DNA of 19,710 nucleotides, from positions 1 to 19,710 of the forward strand of contig CAYLSO010000035.1 in the NCBI GenBank assembly GCA_964386525.1, given 5' to 3'. The translations under genes were made by a program, and so were the position numbers. Numbering within the stretch: the stretch's first letter is position 1; each line of letters begins with the position of its first letter. Positions 1 through 5,580 of the stretch are shown here, one piece after another. The notes beneath the pieces were generated by a model that was not told the origin of the DNA, ran no database searches, and was given only the letters and a program-made list of their open reading frames with translations. This DNA comes from CAYLSO01 sp964386525 (GTDB lineage: Bacteria; Eisenbacteria; RBG-16-71-46; DASYSL01).

Positions 1-1
1 C

Positions 2-796
2 GCCCTGGCGCCCGTGCCGGGCGCGGCGCAGGCCGCCGAGCCCGACACCCTCACGGTGGTCACGCTCAACCTCTGGCACGACCAGGCCGACTGGCCGCGA
101 CGGCTGGCGAAGATCGTGGAGGGGCTGCGCGCGCTGCGCCCCGATGTCGTCTGCCTGCAGGAGGTGCTCCAGCACGCCACGCTTCCGAACCAAGCCCGCG
201 CACTGGCCGACAGCCTCGGCTTCCAGGCTCACTTCACTTCCGTGGACAGCGACACCAGCGTCCGCCGCTACGGCAACGCGATCCTCACCCGGCACCGGGT
301 GCTGCACGCGGGCGGCAAGGCGCTCGATCCGCGCGACGACTACCGCACGGTCGCCCACCTGCGCATCGACTTCATGGGCCGGCCGCTCGACGTCTACGAC
401 ACGCATCTCCACCACACGTTCGAGGGCGCGGCCATCCGGGCCACGCAGATCCGCGATCTCCTCGGCTTCATCGCCGCCACGCGCGGCGGGGAAGCCGTCG
501 TGCTGGCGGGCGACTTCAACGCCGCGCCGGAGTCTCCGGAGATGCGGCTTCTGGAGGGTCGGTTTCTCGATGTCTTCGCGGCCGCGAACCCCGGGGCGGG
601 CGGCGAGCCGACGGCGACGCTGAACCGGGCGCTCGGCCATCCGCCCCTCCGCATCGATTACATCTTCGTCTCTCGCCAGGGCGCGCTGTCCCTCACGCCG
701 CGGTCGGCCGACGTCATCTTCCGGGATCCGGGCCGGGACGGAATATGGGCGTCCGATCACTTCGGCGTCGTCGCCCGTCTCGTCGTCGGGCGCTAG
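2..796 (+). CDS. Secreted endonuclease/exonuclease/phosphatase-family hydrolase, 5' end cut off by the window
   Basis: This is a metal-dependent phosphodiesterase/phosphomonoesterase of the EEP fold (DNase I / sphingomyelinase / inositol-phosphatase superfamily). The reading frame is open to the window edge and begins with the tail of a signal peptide (ALAPVPGAAQA, probable cleavage before AEP), so the true start lies upstream and the protein is probably exported. The visible core has every EEP signature in order: TLNLW with the metal-binding Asn, CLQEV with the catalytic Glu, DTHLHH, LAGDFNAAPES, DYIFVS and the C-terminal ASDHFGVVA with the catalytic Asp-His pair. About 264 residues are visible and the catalytic domain appears complete. 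The substrate (nucleic acid, sugar phosphate or phospholipid head group) cannot be told from sequence. It stands alone, followed by a tRNA unit. Confidence 0.85.
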   Translation, partial: ALAPVPGAAQAAEPDTLTVVTLNLWHDQADWPRRLAKIVEGLRALRPDVVCLQEVLQHATLPNQARALADSLGFQAHFTSVDSDTSVRRYGNAILTRHRVLHAGGKALDPRDDYRTVAHLRIDFMGRPLDVYDTHLHHTFEGAAIRATQIRDLLGFIAATRGGEAVVLAGDFNAAPESPEMRLLEGRFLDVFAAANPGAGGEPTATLNRALGHPPLRIDYIFVSRQGALSLTPRSADVIFRDPGRDGIWASDHFGVVARLVVGR

Positions 797-827
797 CCCG
801 GGGGGCGCACTGCGGCGCGGCGGGTGC

Positions 828-855
828 TTGACACCCGCGTCGGTGAATTCATAAC
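828..855 (+). promoter_or_regulatory. Sigma70-type promoter of the tRNA-Gln unit
   Basis: There is a perfect -35 TTGACA (828-833), a 16-base spacer and a -10-like CATAAC (850-855). The predicted start is near 862, about 50 bases before the mature tRNA, so the transcript would carry a 5' leader that includes the palindrome at 882-903. Two other promoters in this region (1031 and 2284) share the context CTTGAC followed by a GC-rich spacer. Confidence 0.6.
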
Positions 856-881
856 CTCGGGGCGCCGATAACGACAGAAGA

Positions 882-903
882 GCCGGAGACGCGCGTCTCC
901 GGC
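882..903. repeat. Perfect 22-base palindrome in the tRNA-Gln leader
   Basis: GCCGGAGACGC is followed at once by its exact reverse complement, giving an 11+11 palindrome with no mismatch. It lies downstream of the promoter at 828-855 and ends 9 bases before the tRNA acceptor stem. As RNA it would form a strong hairpin with a small loop. As DNA it could be an operator. It may also terminate read-through from the upstream gene, but no T tract follows. Confidence 0.7.
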
Positions 904-912
904 ACGATTTGC

Positions 913-986
913 TGCCCGGTGGTGTAACGGTAGCACGGCTGGCTCTGGACCAGTTAGTCGAGGTTCGAATCCTTGCCGGGCAGCCA
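913..986 (+). tRNA. tRNA-Gln (anticodon CUG), CCA encoded
   Basis: A full cloverleaf can be drawn. The acceptor stem TGCCCGG (913-919) pairs with CCGGGCA (976-982), the discriminator is G (983) and an encoded CCA follows (984-986). The D arm has AACGGTAG in its loop. The anticodon stem GCTGG/CCAGT closes the seven-base loop CTCTGGA, with anticodon CTG at 945-947. The T loop is TTCGAAT. The U1-A72 pair and CUG anticodon fit glutamine (codon CAG). It has its own promoter. Confidence 0.95.
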
Positions 987-996
987 TCTTCAACGC

Positions 997-1024
997 GGGC
1001 CGTCGGAGTCTGCTCCGGCGGCCT
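997..1024 (+). terminator. Hairpin after tRNA-Gln, probable terminator
   Basis: GCCG-T-CGGAG pairs with CTCCG-G-CGGC around the tetraloop TCTG, and the stem extends outward by a G-C and a G.T pair. It begins 10 bases after the tRNA CCA end. No run of T follows, so efficiency is uncertain. The next -35 element begins 6 bases later. Confidence 0.5.
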
Positions 1025-1030
1025 GCGTGC

Positions 1031-1058
1031 TTGACGGCGGCGGGGACCCTGCTATCGT
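1031..1058 (+). promoter_or_regulatory. Sigma70-type promoter for the barrel/lipoprotein pair
   Basis: -35 TTGACG (1031-1036), 16-base spacer, -10 TATCGT (1053-1058). The predicted start near 1065 gives a 5' leader of about 70 bases that holds the structured element at 1080-1131. The next two genes (1137 and 1698) are in the same orientation, 15 bases apart, and no other promoter is visible for them. Confidence 0.55.
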
Positions 1059-1079
1059 CCCACGCGTACCAGGACCGTC

Positions 1080-1131
1080 GGCTGGCCGGATGGACGGGAA
1101 ACGCGGCCAGCCAGCTACCGTCCAGTGGAGG
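1080..1131 (+). promoter_or_regulatory. Candidate H-type pseudoknot covering the approach to the Shine-Dalgarno site
   Basis: Stem 1 is GGCTGGCC (1080-1087) pairing with GGCCAGCC (1105-1112). Its 17-base loop contains TGGACGG (1091-1097), which is exactly complementary to CCGTCCA (1118-1124) downstream of the stem. The Shine-Dalgarno GGAGG (1127-1131) begins three bases after that second helix. An alternative partner, CCGTC (1075-1079), lies just upstream. The geometry is that of an H-type pseudoknot, as used in several riboswitches and autoregulated leaders. No ligand or known class is recognised. Confidence 0.4.
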
Positions 1132-1136
1132 TGCCC

Positions 1137-1682
1137 ATGAGACGTGCCCTGTGGCTCGCCGCGATCCTCGTGGCGCTCGCACCCACCCTCGCCACGGCGG
1201 GGGGGCGCATCGGCGTCGGGGTCTTCGGCGGCGCCAGCTTCCCGATCGTCCAGGACGACGTCGGCACCGGGTCCACCTACGGAGCCCGGGTGCCCGTCGA
1301 GGTGCTGCCGCTGATCACCATCGAGCCCTACTTCGCCGGCTCCGCCATGGGCGAAGGCGAGGCGACGCTCGACGGGGAGACCTACACGCGCGACGGCTTC
1401 GACATGACCGCGTTCGGGGGCAACGTGATGCTCGGGTCCCCCAGCAGCCCCGGCTTCCAGCTGCTGCCGTACGTCGGCATCGGCTACAACCACCTGACGC
1501 GCGCCGGCAGCGCCGACATCGACGAGGTCGGATTCAACTTCGGCCTCGGAGTCGGCTTCGCCGTGCTGCAGAAGCTCTCGCTGCAGGCGCGCGGCGAGCT
1601 CAACATGGTGGTCACCGGTGACACCTCGCGCAAGTTCGGCAACTTGACGGTCGGGGTGAACTACAACCTGCTGAAGTTCTAG
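1137..1682 (+). CDS. Small outer-membrane beta-barrel protein
   Basis: The 181-residue product begins with a clear signal peptide (MRRALWLAAILVALAPTLATA, cleavage before GG). The rest alternates short amphipathic beta segments rich in Gly and aromatics, for example GRIGVGVFGGASF, LLPYVGIGYNHL and VGFNFGLGVGFAV, and ends NYNLLKF. The terminal Phe is the usual outer-membrane-barrel assembly signal. The length fits an eight-stranded OmpW/OmpX/OprF-N-like barrel. The ATG at 1137 was chosen over a GTG 12 bases upstream because GGAGG lies six bases before it and the signal peptide starts there. It is probably co-transcribed with the lipoprotein gene 15 bases downstream. The specific function is unknown. 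Confidence 0.75.
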   Translation: MRRALWLAAILVALAPTLATAGGRIGVGVFGGASFPIVQDDVGTGSTYGARVPVEVLPLITIEPYFAGSAMGEGEATLDGETYTRDGFDMTAFGGNVMLGSPSSPGFQLLPYVGIGYNHLTRAGSADIDEVGFNFGLGVGFAVLQKLSLQARGELNMVVTGDTSRKFGNLTVGVNYNLLKF

Positions 1683-1697
1683 CGAGGGGAGGGCGCC

Positions 1698-2231
1698 ATG
1701 AAGATCCTGCGAACGATTCCCGTGCTGCTGGCGCTGGCCGCCTCGGGCTGCATCCTGACCTCGGGCCAGTTCATGGTCTCCTACGACCTGGGCACGGTGA
1801 ATATAACCAGCCCGAGCGCCGTGGTCGGCGTGCAGGTCGATCTCAACGAGGAAGACGACTACAACGAGCACAAGGAAGACATCAAGGCGCTCGCCGATGA
1901 GGCGCTGCTCGGCTACGTCAAGAACAACAAGGCCGAGCCGCTCAAGGTGCAGATCTGGCTGACCCCGACGCTGACCACCTACACGACCGACGCCGACGTG
2001 CGCGCCAACGGCGTGCTGGCCTGGGGGCCGCTGGACCTCGGGCCGCAGGAGCAGTTGCGGGTCAGCTGGGACCGGTCGGCCGAGCTGCTGACCGCCGAGG
2101 GCAAGCAGCTCCTCGAGCAGGAGGTCAAGGGCGACGGCTCGTTCACCGTGTACATCATGGGGGCGTCCGGGGACTACAGCCTGACGGTGACCAGCGGCAA
2201 GTTGCTGGCCATCATCGACGCGGGGATCTAG
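1698..2231 (+). CDS. Hypothetical lipoprotein
   Basis: The 177-residue product starts MKILRTIPVLLALAASGC. This is a type II signal peptide with a lipobox ending at Cys18, so the mature protein is probably lipid-anchored in the outer or inner membrane. After the Cys there is a beta-rich domain that includes VSYDLGTVNITSPSAVVG, an acidic stretch (DLNEEDDYNEHKED, about residues 49-62), and strands such as LKVQIWLTPTLTTY and SFTVYIMGASGDYSLTV. I recognise no named family. The region resembles cell-surface immunoglobulin-like or jelly-roll beta domains only in general character. A Shine-Dalgarno (GAGGGGAGGG) precedes the ATG. It probably forms a two-gene transcript with the barrel gene, which suggests the two proteins act together at the outer membrane. 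Confidence 0.75.
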   Translation: MKILRTIPVLLALAASGCILTSGQFMVSYDLGTVNITSPSAVVGVQVDLNEEDDYNEHKEDIKALADEALLGYVKNNKAEPLKVQIWLTPTLTTYTTDADVRANGVLAWGPLDLGPQEQLRVSWDRSAELLTAEGKQLLEQEVKGDGSFTVYIMGASGDYSLTVTSGKLLAIIDAGI

Positions 2232-2263
2232 GAAGGGCCGCGCGTCGCTGGGCGCTCCACGGG

Positions 2264-2279
2264 GCGGCGGGGCCGCCGC
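2264..2279 (+). terminator. Short GC hairpin after the lipoprotein gene
   Basis: GCGGCG (2264-2269) pairs with CGCCGC (2274-2279) around the loop GGGC, followed by GGTCTTG. It is 33 bases after the stop codon and immediately before the tRNA-Glu promoter. The T run is poor, so the terminator call is weak. Confidence 0.3.
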
Positions 2280-2283
2280 GGTC

Positions 2284-2311
2284 TTGACGCCCGCGGCGGC
2301 CTCGATATAAT
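2284..2311 (+). promoter_or_regulatory. Strong sigma70 promoter of tRNA-Glu
   Basis: -35 TTGACG (2284-2289), 16-base spacer, perfect -10 TATAAT (2306-2311). The predicted start near 2318 is about 13 bases before the mature tRNA. Confidence 0.8.
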
Positions 2312-2330
2312 CGCGCAAAACCGCCGAGGT

Positions 2331-2405
2331 GGCGCTATCGTCTAGGGGTGAGGACGGGTGGTTCTCAGCCATCAAACCGGGGTTCGAATCCCCGTAGCGC
2401 TACCA
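2331..2405 (+). tRNA. tRNA-Glu (anticodon CUC), CCA encoded
   Basis: The acceptor stem GGCGCTA (2331-2337) pairs with TAGCGCT (2395-2401), with a terminal G.U. The discriminator is A (2402) and CCA is encoded (2403-2405). The D stem is GTC/GAC. The anticodon stem GGTGG/CCATC closes the loop TTCTCAG, with anticodon CTC at 2364-2366. The T arm is CGGGG-TTCGAAT-CCCCG. Anticodon CUC decodes GAG. Confidence 0.95.
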
Positions 2406-2411
2406 AAGTGA

Positions 2412-2450
2412 AGCAAGCCCGCCGGCGAGGTCAGCCGCGCGGGCTTTGCT
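2412..2450 (+). terminator. Terminator hairpin after tRNA-Glu
   Basis: AGCAAGCCCGC (2412-2422) pairs with GCGGGCTTTGCT (2439-2450), with one bulged T. The 3' arm supplies a TTT run and more T residues follow in GCTTCT. It lies 7 bases after the tRNA CCA, and the gene ending at 2509 runs toward it, so it may serve both strands. Confidence 0.6.
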
Positions 2451-2508
2451 GCTTCTCGGGGCACCGCGCGGGCGCTGCGCGGCCCGAAGGCACCCAAGGC
2501 CGATCTCC

Positions 2509-3543
2509 CTAGGGAAGTTCCCGCCGAGCGCAGTGGCTTAACCGGGCGGCGGCCTCGAGGGCGGTTACGGCGCACAGGGCGATGGTGACCAGCAAAGCAG
2601 CGGTGCTGGCCCCGCTCGACCCCGCGAGCATCCGGACGGCGCTGCCGGCCGCGGCGAGCACGGCCAACCGCGCGATCTCGCGCCCCGCTCCCGCGGAGAC
2701 GCCGGCGCGGGCGAGGTCGCTGGCGAGGACGAGGCGCGCCAGTTCCAGCGCGGCCAGTGCGGCCACGGCCAAGGAGAGCGGGGGGCCGCACGCGAGCAGC
2801 GGCGCCCACACGATGGGAATCACGAGGGTCGTGCCCGCGAGCCGGAGCAACTCCAAGGGGCGCTGGGAGAGCCCTGCGGCGATCTCGGGCCGCGCCTTCC
2901 ATGCGTAGACGGCCGCGGTCGCCAGGGTCACCGACAGAATCAGCGCAGTCGCGTACCGCATCGTGTCCCGGGCCGGAAGGAGGAGGTGGACGGCGAGCAG
3001 TGACCCCACGAGTCCCAGGCCCCACAGGGAGCGCCAGTCGCCGCGGCGGTGCCGGTGCCACGCGCCGAAGAGGTGCGCCGCGGCGCCCGCAAGGGCGGCG
3101 ACCAGGAGCCCGGCGATCCACCACCGGCCCGCGGGGATCCACAGGAGCAGGAGCAGGCCCGCCCCGTACATCTGCACCGTCGTGCGGAGCTTTCCCGCCG
3201 CGCCGGTTCGCGCGGTCACCGCGGGGAGATCACGCAGGCCGAGCACCAGATACTCGCGGGTGAGGATCAGGATGGCGGCCGGCAGGGAGATGATTCCGAG
3301 GTCTGCAAAGACCGAGTAGACCGTCGCGAGGAAGGCCCGGTCGGCGACGATGTCGAGGGCTTCGCCGATCCGCGTCGGACCGTAGCGGCGCGCCAGCGGC
3401 CCGTCTAGCACGTCGGTGAGCCCGAGCAGCACGAAGGCGGCGAGCGCGGCGGCGCGCCAGGCGGTCGTCTCCTGGTAGAGCATCGCGATCGGGACCGGGA
3501 GCAGAAGGAGCCGCGAGAGAGTCAGGTGATCGGCGCGGATCAT
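2509..3543 (-). CDS. CDP-alcohol phosphatidyltransferase with a long C-terminal membrane extension
   Basis: This is an integral-membrane enzyme that would replace the CMP of a CDP-lipid with an alcohol (the PgsA/PssA/PIS family reaction). The signature is at residues 44-68: D44-VL-D47-G48-PL-A51-R52...G60-EAL-D64-IVA-D68. All metal and CDP ligands are present, but the gap between Arg52 and Gly60 is seven residues where the family pattern has eight. The usual domain is about 180-200 residues. Here a further ~150 hydrophobic residues follow, with Leu/Ala/Val-rich segments that look like four or more extra helices. The ATG at 3543 has GGAG seven bases upstream. It is the last gene of the six-gene minus-strand set, 31 bases after the cytidylyltransferase, which is expected to supply its CDP-activated substrate. 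The acceptor alcohol is unknown. Confidence 0.85.
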   Translation of the reverse strand: MIRADHLTLSRLLLLPVPIAMLYQETTAWRAAALAAFVLLGLTDVLDGPLARRYGPTRIGEALDIVADRAFLATVYSVFADLGIISLPAAILILTREYLVLGLRDLPAVTARTGAAGKLRTTVQMYGAGLLLLLWIPAGRWWIAGLLVAALAGAAAHLFGAWHRHRRGDWRSLWGLGLVGSLLAVHLLLPARDTMRYATALILSVTLATAAVYAWKARPEIAAGLSQRPLELLRLAGTTLVIPIVWAPLLACGPPLSLAVAALAALELARLVLASDLARAGVSAGAGREIARLAVLAAAGSAVRMLAGSSGASTAALLVTIALCAVTALEAAARLSHCARRELP

Positions 3544-3578
3544 CGCGTGTCTCCGGGGGCGGCTCGGGGCTCGGTCAT
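3540..3578 (-). other. Possible 12-codon minicistron linking two genes
   Basis: Between the cytidylyltransferase and phosphatidyltransferase genes lies ATG-ACC...CGA-TGA, reading MTEPRAAPGDTR. Its ATG overlaps the upstream TGA (ATGA at 3575-3578) and its TGA overlaps the downstream ATG (ATGA at 3540-3543). It could relay terminating ribosomes, but a chance arrangement is possible. Confidence 0.25.
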
Positions 3579-4426
3579 CGCCACGCCAGTCCCGAGGCGA
3601 AGTAGAGCCACGGTGCGGCGAGGCAGAGACCGTCGACGCAGTCGAGCATCCCGCCGAGACCGGGGAGGACACCGCCGCTGTCCTTGACCGCGCACAGGCG
3701 CTTCAGCCGCGACTCGAGGAGATCGCCGGCCTGCGAGAGCGACTGCGTGGTCGGGGCGAGCCAGGCCAGCGTGGCGAGCGGCAGCGCGGCGCGGTCGGTG
3801 CTCCACACCGCCAGCCCGAGCCCCGTGCCCAGGAGGAGGGCGCCGAGCGCGCCCTCCACCGTCTTGCGGGGACTCACCCGGGGAGCGAGCGGCCGCCTTC
3901 CCCACAGCCGCCCCGCCAGGTAGCCGCCGACATCGCCACCCCAGCTCACCGCGAGCGCGAGCCATACCCAGTAGCTCGCGTGCTCGCCTCCGGACCGCTG
4001 CAGCAGGAGGAGGAAGGCCGGGAGCGCCCCGAAATAGAGCGCCCCGCGAAGCGCGACGGCCGGGCCGGCGCCGACACCCGTGCCGGAGCGGCGTGCCGGC
4101 ACCATCCCCAGGACCATCCAGGCGGCCGCGCCGACGGCGAGCCCGGCCGCGGCAAGCGGCCAGGGGGCCAGGAGCATTGCCACCCCGCCTGCGCCCACGG
4201 CTCCGAGACCGCCGGCGAGGCGGCCGCGCGCCCGCCCACTCGGCACGGTGATCGAGCGGTACTCGTATCCGGCCGCGAACAGCGCCACGCCGGCGGCGGC
4301 GGCGAGCCCGTATTCGGTGGTGATGAGGTACGCGAGCGCCGACATCCCCACCGCGGTGGTCATCAGCCGCCGGGCCAGGCCGGGCAAAAGGGCGGCCCGC
4401 GGCGTGGGCGGCGACCCGGCGATCAT
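3575..4426 (-). CDS. cdsA: CdsA-family phosphatidate cytidylyltransferase with altered signature residues
   Basis: CdsA makes CDP-diacylglycerol from phosphatidic acid and CTP in the cytoplasmic membrane. The 283-residue protein has about eight hydrophobic segments. It carries the two CdsA hallmarks: WGGDVGGYLAGRLWGRRPL...SPRKTVEG (about residues 162-192) and the C-terminal signature SRLKRLCAVKDSGGVLPGLGG (239-259) followed by MLDCVDG. Lys248-Asp249, Asp262 and Asp265 are conserved. The usual PGHGG is PGLGG (Leu257) and the usual DR.D is DCVD (Cys263). The gene may therefore use an unusual phospholipid substrate, or belong to a subfamily in which these positions vary. Its ATG overlaps the preceding stop by four bases (ATGA), so it is probably translationally coupled to the acyltransferase-like gene. 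The symbol denotes family rather than proven orthology. Confidence 0.85.
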   Translation of the reverse strand: MIAGSPPTPRAALLPGLARRLMTTAVGMSALAYLITTEYGLAAAAGVALFAAGYEYRSITVPSGRARGRLAGGLGAVGAGGVAMLLAPWPLAAAGLAVGAAAWMVLGMVPARRSGTGVGAGPAVALRGALYFGALPAFLLLLQRSGGEHASYWVWLALAVSWGGDVGGYLAGRLWGRRPLAPRVSPRKTVEGALGALLLGTGLGLAVWSTDRAALPLATLAWLAPTTQSLSQAGDLLESRLKRLCAVKDSGGVLPGLGGMLDCVDGLCLAAPWLYFASGLAWR

Positions 4427-5580
4427 GGTCGGCCGGCCGCACCGGCCGGCGCGGCGAAGACGCGGCGAGCCGGGGTCGGCACGGCCGGGAAGAGCAGCCC
4501 CGAGGCCGCACGCAATGCCTGATGCGTGAGGCCCCGCCGGTGTCGCAGATAGATCCACCGGGGATCGGGGAGGCCACCCAGGCGGGACTTGAGGGCGTAG
4601 CCGGTCTGGCCCAGCTCGAGCCGGGCGGCGCCACAGCGGATCGCTTCGGCCACCACTTCCGCGACCAGGTTCTGGTAGGCGCGGTCGGCGCGGTTGCGCG
4701 CGTAGTCGATACCGGCCAGCAGGAAGGTGAGCACGCGCGGAGCGTAGATCAGGATCGCCGCGGCCTCGAGCCTCCCGTCCCGTTCGAGGAGCAGGGCGCG
4801 CGCGCCGGATCCGAACTCGGCGTTGAGGCGCTCGAAGAAGGCGAGCGGCAGGCGCTCCAGCTGGAACTCGGCCCGCTCCATCACCTGCTCGTAGAGGGCG
4901 TGGATCCCGGGGCACTCGGCGGCCCAGTCCTCGACGATTCGGAAGGTGAGGCCACGCGTGCTCCGTGCGGCGAGGCTGGCGCGCACTTGCCGGCGGTAGC
5001 CTGAACGCATGGCCGCGAGGTACGCGTCGAAGTCCGGCCACTCGATCGGCAGGTACGAGGCGGGCAGGCTGGGCGCGCGGAAGTAGCCGTAGCTCCGCAG
5101 ACCGTCGAGCGGCGCGCACTCGGCCTCGGTGTGCTCCTTGAAGCAGAGCAGTCCCGCGCCCTGCGCCTGGGCGAACTCCTCCATGGCGCCCGTGACGAGC
5201 GGCAGCACGCGGCCGGGATTCGCATCGGGCGCCAGGCGGAGGCACGAGCCTCCGAGGGAGACGGGGAGCCCACAAAACAGGACGCGCAGGCGCAGGAAAG
5301 GGGGATGGATCGCGCGGCCCACTCGCGCCACGGCGCGCACGGCGCGCGGGGCGAGCAAGTCGAGCGCGACCGTCAGGCAAGTCAGGGCCGCCGTCGCCGC
5401 TAAGCGTCCGCCGTCGTCCACCAGCAAGTAGCGGTAGGTCGCGTCGGCGATGCCCGCGTGGCGGCAGGTCCGCAGGAAGCGAAAGGCCGCGTGCAGGTCC
5501 CCGGGCTCCAAGAGCGAATCCCACTCCCCGGGATCGATCTCGTCCAGGTCGTCGAAGACGCGGCAGGAGGGACCGCTCAC
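4423..5580 (-). CDS. FemAB/GNAT-like N-acyltransferase
   Basis: The 385-residue soluble protein has the two-lobed GNAT arrangement of the FemAB-like 'N-acyltransferase / peptidoglycan biosynthesis' proteins. An N-terminal lobe contains YRYLLVDDGGRLAATAAL. The C-terminal lobe (about 200-385) has the N-acyltransferase pattern FRIVEDW...IHALYEQVMER...RALLLERDGRLEAAAILIYAP...LAGIDYARNRADRAYQNLVAEVVAEA, ending in RLELGQTGYALKSRLGG. Related FemAB/GNAT-like proteins beside serine palmitoyltransferase genes act as bacterial ceramide synthases (established in Caulobacter). The same role is my inference here, because its GTG start overlaps the stop of the alpha-oxoamine synthase gene (GTGA, 5577-5580). 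It could instead aminoacylate a lipid or cell-wall group. No signal peptide or membrane segment is seen. Confidence 0.7.
   Translation of the reverse strand: MSGPSCRVFDDLDEIDPGEWDSLLEPGDLHAAFRFLRTCRHAGIADATYRYLLVDDGGRLAATAALTCLTVALDLLAPRAVRAVARVGRAIHPPFLRLRVLFCGLPVSLGGSCLRLAPDANPGRVLPLVTGAMEEFAQAQGAGLLCFKEHTEAECAPLDGLRSYGYFRAPSLPASYLPIEWPDFDAYLAAMRSGYRRQVRASLAARSTRGLTFRIVEDWAAECPGIHALYEQVMERAEFQLERLPLAFFERLNAEFGSGARALLLERDGRLEAAAILIYAPRVLTFLLAGIDYARNRADRAYQNLVAEVVAEAIRCGAARLELGQTGYALKSRLGGLPDPRWIYLRHRRGLTHQALRAASGLLFPAVPTPARRVFAAPAGAAGRP

Noticed and set aside
990..2375. A 461-codon open frame on the minus strand
   Set aside because: It covers two well-supported plus-strand genes and both promoters, and overlaps part of tRNA-Glu. 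Its composition is typical of an antisense shadow.
4427..5524. Long upstream extension of the CdsA reading frame
   Set aside because: It runs antiparallel in frame through the acyltransferase gene and is Arg/Pro-rich. The ATG at 4426 overlaps the preceding stop and begins the recognisable protein.
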